Shown: positions 18,001-26,808, numbered from the stretch's first letter. The stretch: DNA of 62,331 nt from Bryobacterales bacterium (GCA_003170295.1 PNAJ01000151.1:9825-72155), one strand, 5' to 3'. Made by a program: numbers and translations. Notes: generated by a model from the letters alone, not told the origin.

Positions 18001-19065
18001 CTAACCGACTTCCTCGTTGGCCCGCCGCAGCATGGCGCGCATCGACGCAATGCAGTAGGCGGTTCCCGCGCGCAATAATCCACTGTCGCCAGCCAGTCGC
18101 GGCACATGGTCCGGTTCCACTCCGCCGCTGAATCGCACCTGCCGCAGCGTTTTCATCACTTGGTACATGTCCATATAGCCGTCGTCCGGAAATGTCTCCA
18201 CGAAGCGAGGCAACGGCCCGGTCACATTCCGAAAATGCACTTCGAAGATTTTCCCGCGCCCGCCGAAATCGTGGATCATTTCGAAAACGTCCTTGCCCAT
18301 GCGGTCGCCGCCTTCCGACCATGTTCCCACGCAGAAAGTGAGCCCCCAATTGGCGCTCTTGCCGGCGATCTCTTCCGCGCGACGATAGCCATCGTAATGA
18401 GTAAGCAGCTTGGCCACGCCGTTCATCTTCGCCACTGGAGGATCGTCCGGATGCAGCGCCAGTTTCACACCCGCTTCCTCCGCCACCGGCAGCACGGCTT
18501 TCAGAAAATAAGTGTAATTGGCCCAAATCTCCTCGGCGGAATACTCGCGCTCGAACTGCCGCTTCTCCACCCGGTTGCGGAAATCATCCAGGTCGAATTC
18601 CCGCGCGGTATACCCGCGGCGCTCCACCATCTTCGTCGTGTAGGTATCGGCGGGGTGGAAGTCGTACGAAGCGACCGGAATCTCCAGCGTTCCCAAGTCG
18701 CGAAGGAAGCGGCGATAAGTCTCGATGTCCTGGTCCCGCCCCGGCTCTCCCAATTGGACCCGGCGCGACCGGTACGCGTAGTGAACGCCGGAGTAGATCC
18801 GCATGCCGAACTGCGCGAACCGCCGCTGCTGCGCGCGCAGCGTATCGAGCGTGATCTCCCCTTCGCCGAATTCCAGCCGCACCCATTTGAGGCCAATCTG
18901 TTCCAGGAAGCGCAGATCGTCATCACTGACGCTGGCGGCGTCCAGGCGGTGGCACAGCTTGGCATTCCGCGGATCGCCTTCTTCGATCTTCGCAGCCCCC
19001 TGCTGCGCCAGGAGGGGCGTGCCTGTCGCCGCCAGCGCAGACCGGAGAAATTGGCGACGAAGCAT
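18001..19065 (-). CDS. Tat-exported mannonate dehydratase (UxuA)-like protein
   Basis: The 354-residue product starts with a Tat-like signal (LRRQFLRSALAATGTPLLAQ). The TIM-barrel body has UxuA features: LALHPDDPPV, GLTFCVGTWSEGG, the metal-site region EVHFRNVTGPLPRFVETFPD, DGYMDMYQVMKTL and PDHVP. Mannonate dehydratase removes water from D-mannonate to give 2-keto-3-deoxygluconate. An exported version suggests the reaction occurs in the periplasm or that the substrate differs. It is the first gene of a minus-strand run (18001, 16687, 15327, 13164) with gaps of 15, 19 and 0 bases. No promoter is evident upstream of 19065. Confidence 0.85.
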   Translation of the reverse strand: MLRRQFLRSALAATGTPLLAQQGAAKIEEGDPRNAKLCHRLDAASVSDDDLRFLEQIGLKWVRLEFGEGEITLDTLRAQQRRFAQFGMRIYSGVHYAYRSRRVQLGEPGRDQDIETYRRFLRDLGTLEIPVASYDFHPADTYTTKMVERRGYTAREFDLDDFRNRVEKRQFEREYSAEEIWANYTYFLKAVLPVAEEAGVKLALHPDDPPVAKMNGVAKLLTHYDGYRRAEEIAGKSANWGLTFCVGTWSEGGDRMGKDVFEMIHDFGGRGKIFEVHFRNVTGPLPRFVETFPDDGYMDMYQVMKTLRQVRFSGGVEPDHVPRLAGDSGLLRAGTAYCIASMRAMLRRANEEVG

Positions 19066-19246
19066 AGAATCACGTTATTGCAGGACGAGGGTGCCGTCAA
19101 GCCTCTGCAGTCCGCGTATCGCTCTATTACCTGCTGCCTCCGACTCTGAGCGAGAAGGAGTTCACTGCGATTCGGTAGCTTCGAATGCGTTGAGAAGCCG
19201 TTCCTTGCGGCTTGAGGCGATCTCCCACTCGGGCGGCGAGTTCCTG

Positions 19247-19936
19247 TCAGGCTTTCGACGACCGGTGCGCATGAAGGAAAGCTGCCACTCCCGCCAGTTC
19301 GCCTGCGCCGAACAAGCTCCATGCAAAAGGCTGGGGAAGGCCGCCCGCCATCAGGTTCCGATAGTCCCAGGTGAATGACATCAAAATCAGGGCTCCGCCG
19401 AGCGTCATTGCGACCCAGTGCGCCGGGAGCATTCGTATCGGCCGCGAGAGTGCGAGGAGGCCCGCGCCAATGATCGTCATCGACACGATCGATGGCGCGA
19501 GAACCGGTGCCGCCCAGGGCACGGGGATTAGAAACAGGATGTCCCACGTCATGATCGACGCCGGCCAGTGAAGCAGCACTTTCAGAAACACGTAAAAGAA
19601 CAGATCCCAGGTCCCGAACGCAATCGCGAACGAAGGCAACCACAACGACCGGCCTCCGGAGGCAGCCAAAGCCACTGACATCAGCATGATCATGGTGGCG
19701 GCTTCGCGCGCGATCTCCACACCCAGGAGCCACGATTTATCTGGCGCAGCGTTCGTGATTTGATCCACGGAAATCAGAGGAAAGAGTTCGCCGGCGGGTC
19801 GATCGGGACGAAGCCTCTGCCGGATTGGATCGTAAACCGCGCGCAGATAGACCACCACCGACGCCTCAACGTAGCCGAATGAGATGCCAAACAGAATGAG
19901 CCCTGTTGCGACGCGCCACCACTTGTTCCCTAGCAT
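19247..19936 (-). CDS. Integral membrane protein of unknown function
   Basis: The 229-residue product has about six hydrophobic segments: residues ~9-29 (VATGLILFGISFGYVEASV), ~80-95, ~103-123, ~130-150, ~155-165 and ~175-220. A polar loop (YDPIRQRLRPDRPAGELFP) lies after the first helix. I recognise no catalytic motif. Similar small membrane proteins are found in soil Acidobacteriota. ATG 19936 and GTG 19939 are equally possible starts, and no ribosome site is visible. The gene is separated from its neighbours by 181 bases downstream and 149 bases upstream. Confidence 0.7.
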   Translation of the reverse strand: MLGNKWWRVATGLILFGISFGYVEASVVVYLRAVYDPIRQRLRPDRPAGELFPLISVDQITNAAPDKSWLLGVEIAREAATMIMLMSVALAASGGRSLWLPSFAIAFGTWDLFFYVFLKVLLHWPASIMTWDILFLIPVPWAAPVLAPSIVSMTIIGAGLLALSRPIRMLPAHWVAMTLGGALILMSFTWDYRNLMAGGLPQPFAWSLFGAGELAGVAAFLHAHRSSKA

Positions 19937-20085
19937 CACAAATTAGATTATGGCTGACGGAAGCAGGTCAGTTGCCGAACCCGCAAAGCGATATTCCGTC
20001 CAGTTTCCGGCTACTCTTCTTTCCGGGTCAAGCGCGGATTCGGCGATCAGACCCGGTGGGCGGCCATGACGGCGAGCACGGTTGG

Positions 20086-20445
20086 TTACTCTTTGGGCAA
20101 TAGTACTTCAAGGCGAGCGACAGTATCCGCAGGGTCGGGCACCTCGATGATCAGCTTCTCGTAGCGTTCATCCCGAAGGTCGACCACAATAGCCTTTTCA
20201 GCGTTGTGTACATCCCAAAAGATCCAATTGCCGTGATGATAAAAAGTGCCCGCAGCGATCACTCCCGGCAGATGCGTTCCCGCGAGTCGCAGGCCCTTCC
20301 ACCAGCTTTCCGCGATGTTCGGATCCGCATATACGCGAATTACATGGTGAATTGGAATCACTAGGCGGCTTTTCAGCGACCACAGCTTATCCCAGCCCTC
20401 CACCTCGACGATCAAATTTCCCTCTGACACGCTCACGATGGTCAT
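20086..20445 (-). CDS. Small conserved protein with PH-like beta fold
   Basis: The 119-residue product is mostly beta strand by pattern: GNLIVEVEGWDKLWSLKSRL, VIPIHHVIRVYADP, WIFWDVHNAEKAIVVDLRDE, YEKLIIEVPDPADTVARL. The phrase of a membrane- or ligand-facing pleckstrin-like sheet closed by a C-terminal helix fits bacterial PH-like small proteins of unknown role. It has no signal peptide. A strong AAAGGAGAG ribosome site precedes ATG 20445. No functional partner is apparent from the neighbours. Confidence 0.75.
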   Translation of the reverse strand: MTIVSVSEGNLIVEVEGWDKLWSLKSRLVIPIHHVIRVYADPNIAESWWKGLRLAGTHLPGVIAAGTFYHHGNWIFWDVHNAEKAIVVDLRDERYEKLIIEVPDPADTVARLEVLLPKE

Positions 20446-20591
20446 CTTCGCTCTCCTTTAAGTAGGTTATCGGTCCAGTTATCGGCGCGCTGTCGGTGCC
20501 CGCTTTGCCCTGGGCGACCAGTTTTGCGAACGAACTAACTGAGGGAAGGGTCAAAGGCGTTCGACCGATGACCACGAAATGACGATGCACC

Positions 20592-20927
20592 ATGGCGATC
20601 CGCATCGAGGACAAGGCTAACGGTTCTGCTGTCATTCAGCTGCTCTCCCACGAGATTCCGGGATTGCTGCCGCTCAATCCTCAGAGTGGCAAGGTTGCAC
20701 GGGCTCAAGCGATCAGCCCCCTGATTGAAGCCGGGAACATCTACTTGCCCCATCCAGACTATGCACCGTGGGTGAACGACTTCATCGAAGAATGCTTCCA
20801 GTTCCCGAACGGAGCGCACGACGATCAGGTGGACGCGATGACCCAGGCGCTGTTGCGCCGGCACGAGATTCCCAAACAGCAAACTTACGTCTCATACTGC
20901 CATCCAGTTCAGATCAGACCAATTTGA
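20592..20927 (+). pseudogene. Phage large terminase, C-terminal nuclease-domain stub
   Basis: The 111-residue frame matches the end of the phage large terminase nuclease domain. It contains IRIEDKANGSAVIQLL, EIPGLLPLNPQSGKVARAQA, SPLIEAGNIYLPHP and EECFQFPNGAHDDQVDAMTQ, including two acidic metal-ligand positions (IEDKANG and HDDQVDA). The ATPase half and the first part of the nuclease are missing. Upstream sequence does not continue the family. An intact terminase would package phage DNA at the capsid portal. No portal or capsid genes lie nearby, so this is a prophage remnant, possibly related to the small-terminase gene at 26995. Confidence 0.8.
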
Positions 20928-21015
20928 ACCGCTTCCTGCCTTACTTGGTCGAGAGGACTTCGTCTCCGGTTGATTCTTTCCAACAAACATCGGGATAATG
21001 CTGTCGAGGTGCCCA

Positions 21016-21702
21016 ATGATGAAGCACGCAGCATTGCTGTTCTTATCGTTCGCTGCCGCTTGTTCCGCTCAGATGGCGCCGCTGCACTCCACTGTGAGCG
21101 CCACGGGCCAGGCCAGCGTGTATGTCACTCCCGATCAAGTAAAAGTAGACGCAACGGTGATCACCCAAGGCAACTCTGCTCAAGATGCAGCTTCGGCGAA
21201 TGCGACCGCGGTCGCTGCTGTGGTCGGCGCTCTGACAAAACTGCTAGGTCAAGGGGCTAATATAAAGACCATCGATTACTCCGTTGGTCCTATTTACAAG
21301 TATCCATCCAACGGCGGTCTCCCAACGATCGCGGGGTACACGGCAAGCTTGACCGTAGAAACCACGCTGGGCGATATAACGATGATCGGCGCGGCAATCG
21401 ACACTGCCATTAAAGCGGGAGCAACATCCATCGGCGCCCTCCAATTCTCTTTGAAAAATCCTGATCCGGCACATCAGCAAGCGCTCGCCCTTGCAACCAA
21501 GCAGGCCAGCGACCACGCGAATGCAATGGCCGGCGCACTCGCTCACACCGTCGGTGGCATTATTTCGCTTCAGGAAGGAAGCCCGGTTAGCATACAGCCG
21601 ATCGTTGTTGGCGTCGGCAGCAGTCCGACGACCTCGACAACAGTTTCGCCCAGCTTAATTCAGGTTCAGGCGACCGTCGTGCTTCAAGCCCAGTTGAACT
21701 GA
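21016..21702 (+). CDS. Exported SIMPL-domain (DUF541/YggE-like) protein
   Basis: The 228-residue product has a signal peptide (KHAALLFLSFAAACSAQ). A SIMPL domain follows: STVSATGQASVYVTPDQVKVDATV, then a repeat of alternating strands and helices with YTASLTVETTLGDITMIGAAID, and a C-terminal VSPSLIQVQATVVLQAQL. SIMPL/YggE proteins are periplasmic and are linked to oxidative-stress tolerance, but no activity is assigned. The start is chosen at ATG 21016, four bases after GAGGTG; ATG 21019 is equally near. An ATG at 20998 would extend the leader without a ribosome site. Confidence 0.88.
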   Translation: MMKHAALLFLSFAAACSAQMAPLHSTVSATGQASVYVTPDQVKVDATVITQGNSAQDAASANATAVAAVVGALTKLLGQGANIKTIDYSVGPIYKYPSNGGLPTIAGYTASLTVETTLGDITMIGAAIDTAIKAGATSIGALQFSLKNPDPAHQQALALATKQASDHANAMAGALAHTVGGIISLQEGSPVSIQPIVVGVGSSPTTSTTVSPSLIQVQATVVLQAQLN

Positions 21703-22166
21703 AGTTTCGGAGAAAGACGTGCTGAGATCGTTGATTGCGCGGATCAAGAAAGTAACGATTGCTGTCCAGCCGGGATAGACCATCAGCGGCGTTCGGGGGA
21801 AGTTGGCCGGACTAGGAACGGCGAGCCACCACATCGTCCGGCGGGGTGTCTCAATAAGCATGATTCGAAAGCGGGTCGCCGAGGTTGAAAAAACATAGTG
21901 TTTTTCCGTCAAATAATCGTCTCTAATAGTGACCTTTTTGATACGGCTCGCCGCGAACGCACCATGCCCAGGGATGCTCCTTAAATCGCGTTCCCATGAG
22001 CAAGTTGGAATGGTGTCACCCTTTTAGGCTCAAAAGTAAGCGTGGCGCCCGCGGAGGTGTGCCGGGTTTCGCAGGATGAGGTGCCGAAACACTGAGCAAT
22101 ATGCGACGCAGCTCTTTTAGCAAATGCGGCGAGAACGCCGTCCGCAAAGTGTTAGCATGACTCGAA
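21703..22166. other. Intergenic stretch without a recognisable gene
   Basis: No supported gene or RNA is visible. The stretch is visibly richer in A and T than its surroundings. A minus-strand reading across 21655-21912 overlaps the SIMPL gene and shows no family signature, so I left it out. A GGTGTCACC-like phrase at about 22012 resembles the ones seen in the element at 26-28 kb. Confidence 0.4.
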
Positions 22167-22916
22167 ATGGCATCAACGGTTTCGGATTGGCTTCGCTCGA
22201 CGTTTTTAAAGCGGCGATGGACGGTGTTAACACTTGCACCCCTTCTGGTTATCGTCGCTCAGTGGCTGATAAACCACTTTTCGGCCTTGCCGAGTGACTT
22301 GCGTAGCGCTGCCGCATGGGAAGCGCCATTGTGGTTGTATGGTTTATCATTCACGTTTTGCCTGAACGTGGCCCAAGTCCTGGGGTGGCGCGAACAACAT
22401 GGAATTGTAAAAGAAATGACCGGTCAACCGTCGATAGCCCTTTCGCCGAGCAATGTCAGCGAGGGATTCATCGTCAGGTCAAGCGGTAAAGATGTTGCAG
22501 TCGATGTCACAGTGCAAGACATCGTTATTCCTATCCCCGCAAAGATTTTGGAGCAAGAAGCAAAGATGATCGAGGATTCCGGCATTCAGGTGGTCTATCC
22601 GTCGCCAAAGTCTTGGATCGTGAAGTTCCAGAGCATTGCGTCGGTAATTGACGGCGATATCACGCCCATGGACTACAGAATCCAGAACGTCGGCGTATTG
22701 CAAGCCAAGGATATTAAGAACGTGATGGCTCAGATCGCTACCGACTTTGATGTGGACTTACCTTTGACGCTTGCCTTCTCGAATCTGAACGGGCCAAAAA
22801 GGACTTGGCATTCTCATTACGTTGTGAACTATAACTTGATCTCGAAGGCACTCTCGTTGAGACATGTGGGTACGGCGATCGTGAAAGATACTCAGTGCTC
22901 GCTTTGTGCGAAATAG
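22167..22916 (+). CDS. Membrane-anchored protein of unknown function
   Basis: The 249-residue product has two N-terminal membrane segments (about residues 18-38, TVLTLAPLLVIVAQWLINHF, and 51-71, APLWLYGLSFTFCLNVAQVL). A soluble domain of about 170 residues follows, with alternating beta strands (VAVDVTVQDIVIPIPAKIL, WIVKFQSIASVIDGDITPMD). I do not recognise the family. Codon use looks more AT-leaning than in the flanking genes, which fits recent acquisition or poor adaptation. The gene stands alone and has no clear ribosome site before ATG 22167. It is likely real because of its length and coherent topology. Confidence 0.55.
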   Translation: MASTVSDWLRSTFLKRRWTVLTLAPLLVIVAQWLINHFSALPSDLRSAAAWEAPLWLYGLSFTFCLNVAQVLGWREQHGIVKEMTGQPSIALSPSNVSEGFIVRSSGKDVAVDVTVQDIVIPIPAKILEQEAKMIEDSGIQVVYPSPKSWIVKFQSIASVIDGDITPMDYRIQNVGVLQAKDIKNVMAQIATDFDVDLPLTLAFSNLNGPKRTWHSHYVVNYNLISKALSLRHVGTAIVKDTQCSLCAK

Positions 22917-23138
22917 CCCTGCCCCCGTGGGCCAAAGCACACTCGCCATTCGATCTCGCGGACCAATTCGATATCGGTAGCGATCTTAACCTTACGGCGA
23001 GGTTTTGCGAACACTTCCGGTGCGATTCGTGCTAAGAGTTGGATTTTTATATCTTGCCAAGCTAAGTAGACTCAAAATGTGATCTGACATTAGACTAACC
23101 CGATGAAAGTCGTTCCTGATAGGCTGTGGGCTCTCGTT

Positions 23139-24455
23139 TCAGTCGAAGAAGTGACGATCTTCGTCCCGCAGACGCGATTTTGCCGCCGGAACATTGAACG
23201 TGACACCGAGGCCCGGCCGGTCCCAAACGTCGATGAAGCCACGTTTCATAATCGGGTCCGGCAACCCGTCGACAATTTGATACCACCACTCCGGCTGGCC
23301 CACGGGATACTCGAAGCCGATGTAGTTTTGAGGCAAGGCGGCCGCTAAGTGAACATGCGCGGCCAGCCCGATCAGCCCGTCGAAAATCCCGTGCGGAGCG
23401 ATGAGGATGCCGTGGAGATCGGCGTATTCAGCGATCCACTTCATTTCCGCCAATCCGCCAACATCTTCCGGGTCGGGGCCGACCACATCGACAGCCTGTT
23501 TTTCGATCAGATCCTTGAAGTTCTCGCGGAGGTAGATCTCTTCTCCGGTGTGAATCGGCAGCGACGTACTCTGCTTTACCTCCCGAAAAACCTCGGCGTT
23601 TGGGTAAGGCATGTAGTCGCCTGTGATCAGGTCTTCGAGCCATGTGATGTGGAGCGGTTCGAGCGCTCGCGCAAACGTGATCGCATCCTTTACTGTCCAG
23701 CCCGGTCCGCAGTCCAGGGCGAGCCCGATTTCATCGCCCAGAACCTTCTTCATCGCTTCGACGCAGGTGATGACCTGTTTGAGGCCACGTTCCGTCATCA
23801 AACCGCGATCGGCGTGCGATGCTCCGGTGCGCGGTTCGTCGTACCAGCCGTCGGTCATGGCGCGCATCATTGCCGGATTGTGAAAGCCGACTGCCTGCTT
23901 GATCAGCGTGAAGCCCTCTTTGGCTTCCTTCATTTTGGCCACGTTCTCGGCGTAGTCCTGCGGCGTTTGGCCGGTCATCGGGAAACGGACGCCTCCGTTG
24001 TAGGCTCGGACGCGGTCCCGGATCTTCCCACCAAGCAGTTTGTAAACCGGTACTCCAGCTACCTGCCCCGCGATGTCCCAGAGAGCAATCTCGATGGCGC
24101 TCACCGCCGCACCCCAGGGCTTAAAGGCACCGAGCCGGCGGATCTTCAGCATCACCCGCTGGACGTCCGTAGGGTCTTCGCCGAGAATATAGTCCTTATA
24201 AAAAAGTACCATCGGCTTGAGATACGGTTTGGTGGACTCGGCTTGACCGTACCCGGAGACGCCCTGATCGGTGACGATCCGAACGACTGGGTTCCGGCCG
24301 ATGATTGCGCACCTGAGGTCCGTGATTTTTATAGATCCGTGCCCCGTCCGCTTTTCGGGGGCTGCCAAATTCCCGCGCTGCTGGGCCACTACCGACGTTG
24401 CCGCCGCTACCCCCGAGAGCGATCCAAGAAATCCTCTTCGCGTCCAATTTGCCAT
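23139..24455 (-). CDS. Tat-exported mandelate racemase/galactonate dehydratase-like enzyme
   Basis: The 438-residue product starts at ATG 24455, five bases after GGAGG, with a Tat signal (WTRRGFLGSLSGVAAATSVVA). The enolase-superfamily body has an N-terminal capping domain and a TIM barrel. Metal ligands are Asp in LALDCGPG, Glu in WLEDLI and Glu in HTGEEIY, and a catalytic-type His lies in IAPHGIFDG. This arrangement is that of sugar-acid dehydratases such as D-galactonate or mannonate dehydratase, which make 2-keto-3-deoxy acids. No neighbour completes the pathway. It is the intact counterpart of the frameshifted enolase-family gene at 3548. Confidence 0.9.
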   Translation of the reverse strand: MANWTRRGFLGSLSGVAAATSVVAQQRGNLAAPEKRTGHGSIKITDLRCAIIGRNPVVRIVTDQGVSGYGQAESTKPYLKPMVLFYKDYILGEDPTDVQRVMLKIRRLGAFKPWGAAVSAIEIALWDIAGQVAGVPVYKLLGGKIRDRVRAYNGGVRFPMTGQTPQDYAENVAKMKEAKEGFTLIKQAVGFHNPAMMRAMTDGWYDEPRTGASHADRGLMTERGLKQVITCVEAMKKVLGDEIGLALDCGPGWTVKDAITFARALEPLHITWLEDLITGDYMPYPNAEVFREVKQSTSLPIHTGEEIYLRENFKDLIEKQAVDVVGPDPEDVGGLAEMKWIAEYADLHGILIAPHGIFDGLIGLAAHVHLAAALPQNYIGFEYPVGQPEWWYQIVDGLPDPIMKRGFIDVWDRPGLGVTFNVPAAKSRLRDEDRHFFD

Positions 24456-24689
24456 GACGTCCTCCGCTAAGAAACATCTCAGATCCGAACGCCGCACGCA
24501 ATCCCCCAGTCGTCAATGGTTGAGCTTGTCTCGTTGAGCCCGAGGCGTCGATTATCTGTCTCACACGCGCTGGTTCTTCCGGCATCGGGACCGACAAACG
24601 CCTGCGAACGCCAATTTAGCGTCACGATTGAACGAATATAGGCCAGGCTGACTGCGCCGGTAAGGTGCACCGGAGTCGCGTTGCGCCTA

Positions 24690-25412
24690 TTACATTCCCA
24701 TCAGCAATCTCGCGGCGAGCGTGGCCGGCATCCCCGCGAGGACAATTTTCTCCGCTGTGGGACCGACATTGTATGGGACCCGCGCGAACTCGACTCGTTG
24801 CCCCTCGGGCGAGTACAGAGCATAGGCGGCACGCCAGTTGCCATCGCGGGGTTGGCCTACCGAGCCCGGATTCACCAAGTAGCGGTCCTCCGGCCGAATC
24901 TCCAAGGCGCAGGCCGGATCGATAGCCGCAACAGCGGCCTCAGCCGCGACGAATCCTCCTTGCACATGCGTGTGCCCAAAGAAGGTGAGTTGCGTCTTCA
25001 GATGGGGCAGCGCCGGCGCAACATCGGCGGGCTTGACCAGATATGCGTCTTCGTCAAGCGGCGACCCGTGCACCAAGGTGAATCCTTCGTGCGCAAGCGG
25101 ACCTTGGGGCATTTGTGAAAGGTAGTCCAGGTTATCGGCACTGAGGGCTTGGCGCGTCCATAGGATTCCGTCGCGCGCTTCCTGGCGGTACAAGTCGAGC
25201 GACGCACCTTGACTCACCTCGCGATCGTGGTTGCCGCGTATGATTGCCGCTGCGTTCGCCCTGGCCCAATCGACCGCGAAGTTGGGATCAGCGCCGTATC
25301 CCACCAAGTCTCCCAAGCATAGGATCTGGTCGTAGCGGCCCTGTGCGTGGGCCAGCACGGCTTCCAAGGCCTCCCGATTTCCATGAATGTCGCTGAGAAT
25401 AAGAAATGTCAC
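24690..25412 (-). CDS. Metallophosphoesterase (YfcE/MJ0936-type)
   Basis: The 240-residue product shows the full calcineurin-like motif set in order: LSDIHGN (residues ~6-12), GDLVGYG, GNHDRE, LVHGSP and FGHTHVQGG, with closing VNPGSVGQPRDG. It binds two metal ions and hydrolyses phosphoesters in the cytoplasm. The substrate class of the YfcE group is small phosphodiesters, but the natural one is unknown. The start is GTG 25412, 12 bases after the stop of the small gene at 25425, so the two genes are probably co-transcribed. Confidence 0.9.
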   Translation of the reverse strand: MTFLILSDIHGNREALEAVLAHAQGRYDQILCLGDLVGYGADPNFAVDWARANAAAIIRGNHDREVSQGASLDLYRQEARDGILWTRQALSADNLDYLSQMPQGPLAHEGFTLVHGSPLDEDAYLVKPADVAPALPHLKTQLTFFGHTHVQGGFVAAEAAVAAIDPACALEIRPEDRYLVNPGSVGQPRDGNWRAAYALYSPEGQRVEFARVPYNVGPTAEKIVLAGMPATLAARLLMGM

Positions 25413-25424
25413 TGCACCCGCCGA

Positions 25425-25724
25425 TCAACTCGTACTGTTGTGACGACGGATTGCGGCCAATGAAATCGCCGGGCTGACGAGCTTAATCGAACCAACAGCC
25501 GCGCCGTATCGATTCTTCCAACCCTTTCTGGGCTTGGCTCGCGACGTGATCCGCCCCGTCGCGAAAAAGCCATAGCCCCCGATGTAGAATACAACGTCGT
25601 CGCCAAGCTCGACGGGCTTGGGCGCAACCCAATCCCTTGCGTTTCTTTTCGTCCCAGCCATCCGTTCGAGTAATTTCTTGTCGCCGTTTTCGATTCCCCC
25701 CTGGACGATGTGTAAGGCACGCAC
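25425..25724 (-). CDS. Small protein of unknown function, PUA/EVE-like
   Basis: The 99-residue product has an N-terminal helix (GDKKLLERMA), then a beta barrel-like stretch VELGDDVVFYIGGYGFFATG followed by RITSRAKPRKGW and a closing ISLAAIRRH. The pattern GDDVVFY...GFFATGRI recalls EVE/PUA-like nucleic-acid-binding folds, which in larger proteins recognise modified bases. Related domains continue for another 30 residues, so this copy may be clipped. The start is GTG 25724. It precedes the phosphoesterase gene by 12 bases on the same strand. Confidence 0.5.
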   Translation of the reverse strand: MRALHIVQGGIENGDKKLLERMAGTKRNARDWVAPKPVELGDDVVFYIGGYGFFATGRITSRAKPRKGWKNRYGAAVGSIKLVSPAISLAAIRRHNSTS

Positions 25725-25880
25725 GCCTTATTTTAAGACGGTCGCGTTCCACGCGTGAATGAGACGCGATCATGGCCGGTCAGGCCGTTGCTCATGACAA
25801 CTAGGAAAGCGGGCTTGCTCGAAGAGGCTATCGAACGGAATTACAGTGCGGCGAAGCTTGGGCTGTAGGTGGACTTCCAA

Positions 25881-25898
25881 TGTACATCCTGATGTACA
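25881..25898. promoter_or_regulatory. Perfect 18-base palindrome TGTACATC-CT-GATGTACA, operator-like
   Basis: Two perfect 8-base arms around CT. The ATGTAC boxes at 25880 and 25892 are 12 bases apart. The site lies upstream of both the phosphoesterase/EVE-like pair and the mobile module, so a regulator of either is possible. No transcription factor with this site is encoded nearby. Confidence 0.4.
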
Positions 25899-25969
25899 CT
25901 GGGCTCGCATTTACTTTTGATCAGGGGTCTCCGCGGCGACCGACAGCGAGTAGATGCCCGCATTTGCTT

Positions 25970-25988
25970 ATGTACTCCGAATGTACAT
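25970..25988. promoter_or_regulatory. Second ATGTAC box pair, operator-like
   Basis: ATGTAC at 25970-25975 and ATGTACAT at 25981-25988 lie 11 bases apart, close to one helical turn. They sit about 80 bases from the perfect palindrome made of the same box. The recurrence suggests a binding site for the same dimeric regulator. Confidence 0.35.
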
Positions 25989-26071
25989 CGGCGGTCCTCC
26001 CTCCCGTCGAGGTATCGCCGATTGTGGGTCAGCTCACATTGCGGCTAAGGCACGCGAAGGTGCGACTCCAG

Positions 26072-26087
26072 CGAAATTCCAGACTGG
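26072..26087 (-). repeat. 16-mer repeat CCAGTCTGGAATTTCG, copy A (reversed)
   Basis: The same 16 bases occur directly at 27039-27054 and 27765-27780. A GTGTCAC phrase flanks copies A and C at a similar distance. All three copies are inside or beside the primase/terminase module. Confidence 0.6.
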
Positions 26088-26133
26088 AGCGGCGTGACAC
26101 CACTCGACAGCACTTGAAAAATAAGGGCAACCA

Positions 26134-26808
26134 TCACCATCCTTCAGGTTCCGATTTTTCGCTCGCAGACTCCCTCGCCGATGTACCCAAAACCTTCCGC
26201 TTGGCCGCCCCCAAGGTCCTCGGCTTCTGCATGCGATCAAGCCATTCCACAGCAAGACGCAAAGACGTCTGGTTGTACCGTTCGTACTTTTCCTCTAGAG
26301 ACCAATAGGTTTTCCAGCGCATCCCTGTCGGTCTTGGTGGGAAAGGGTCGAACAGAGAAACAGACCCGCCCAAACTCATCCTGATTGCCCTCGCTCGTTC
26401 CATCAACCTGTCCTTCGGGCTTTGGTTTCGGGTGGCATAACTGAGGTTGTGACAGTGGCGGCAACCGAATTGGCTGGCCCGCGGCGGCAGAAATAGCTTC
26501 TGGATACGGCGCCGGCACGTTGGACATCGGAACCACCATCGCACGCCGCCAAACTGCGGCTGGGTAGTCTCCAGGAAGACCGAATAATCTAAATGTTCGC
26601 GCCCCAAGCCGTAGGTCAGGTGCACCCGTTGATGGTGGCCATCAGTCGTATTCACGTGATAGCGAATTGCACCTTGCCACCCTGTCTTGATAATTCCATC
26701 GCGGAGGATTCCCAGCCGGGTCCAGTGCGCAGCATCGAGTTTGACGCACTGCTCAGCTGTCATTTTTTTGCGATGCCATCGCCAGCGCGTGCTTCCGTAG
26801 CCGCCCAT
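26134..26808 (-). CDS. Zinc-ribbon protein of a mobile module
   Basis: The 224-residue product begins MGGYGSTRWRWHRKK, a signature start of a zinc-ribbon family common in phage- and plasmid-derived islands of Acidobacteria and Planctomycetes. A beta-rich middle (GAIRYHVNTTDGHHQRVHLTY, near residues 45-65) is followed by two Cys pairs, FRCPTCRRR and FGCRHCHNL, then helical LSYATRNQSPKDRL. The Cys pairs presumably hold one zinc ion. The function is unknown. It is the last gene of the minus-strand module that starts near 30208 and lies 186 bases beyond the small-terminase gene. Confidence 0.75.
   Translation of the reverse strand: MGGYGSTRWRWHRKKMTAEQCVKLDAAHWTRLGILRDGIIKTGWQGAIRYHVNTTDGHHQRVHLTYGLGREHLDYSVFLETTQPQFGGVRWWFRCPTCRRRIQKLFLPPRASQFGCRHCHNLSYATRNQSPKDRLMERARAIRMSLGGSVSLFDPFPPRPTGMRWKTYWSLEEKYERYNQTSLRLAVEWLDRMQKPRTLGAAKRKVLGTSARESASEKSEPEGW

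Larger units (their letters stand above)
25725..26133. other. Non-coding flank of the mobile module
   Basis: No complete gene is supported. A short frame from ATG 25796 gives 24 residues (LLEEAIERNYSAAKLGL then stop), perhaps a gene relic. The region also holds two clusters of ATGTAC boxes (25880-25898 and 25970-25988) and one copy, reversed, of the 16-mer repeat CCAGTCTGGAATTTCG at 26072-26087. Confidence 0.4.

Noticed and set aside
18501..19733. Minus-strand 410-codon frame spanning two genes
   Set aside because: It reads across the frames of the UxuA-like and membrane-protein genes, both of which have clear features in their own frames.
21655..21912. Minus-strand 85-codon frame after the SIMPL gene
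   Set aside because: It overlaps the end of a clear plus-strand gene and shows no motif, signal or ribosome site.
25880..26308. Plus-strand 142-codon frame
   Set aside because: It overlaps the zinc-ribbon gene on the other strand and begins inside the palindrome. No family match.
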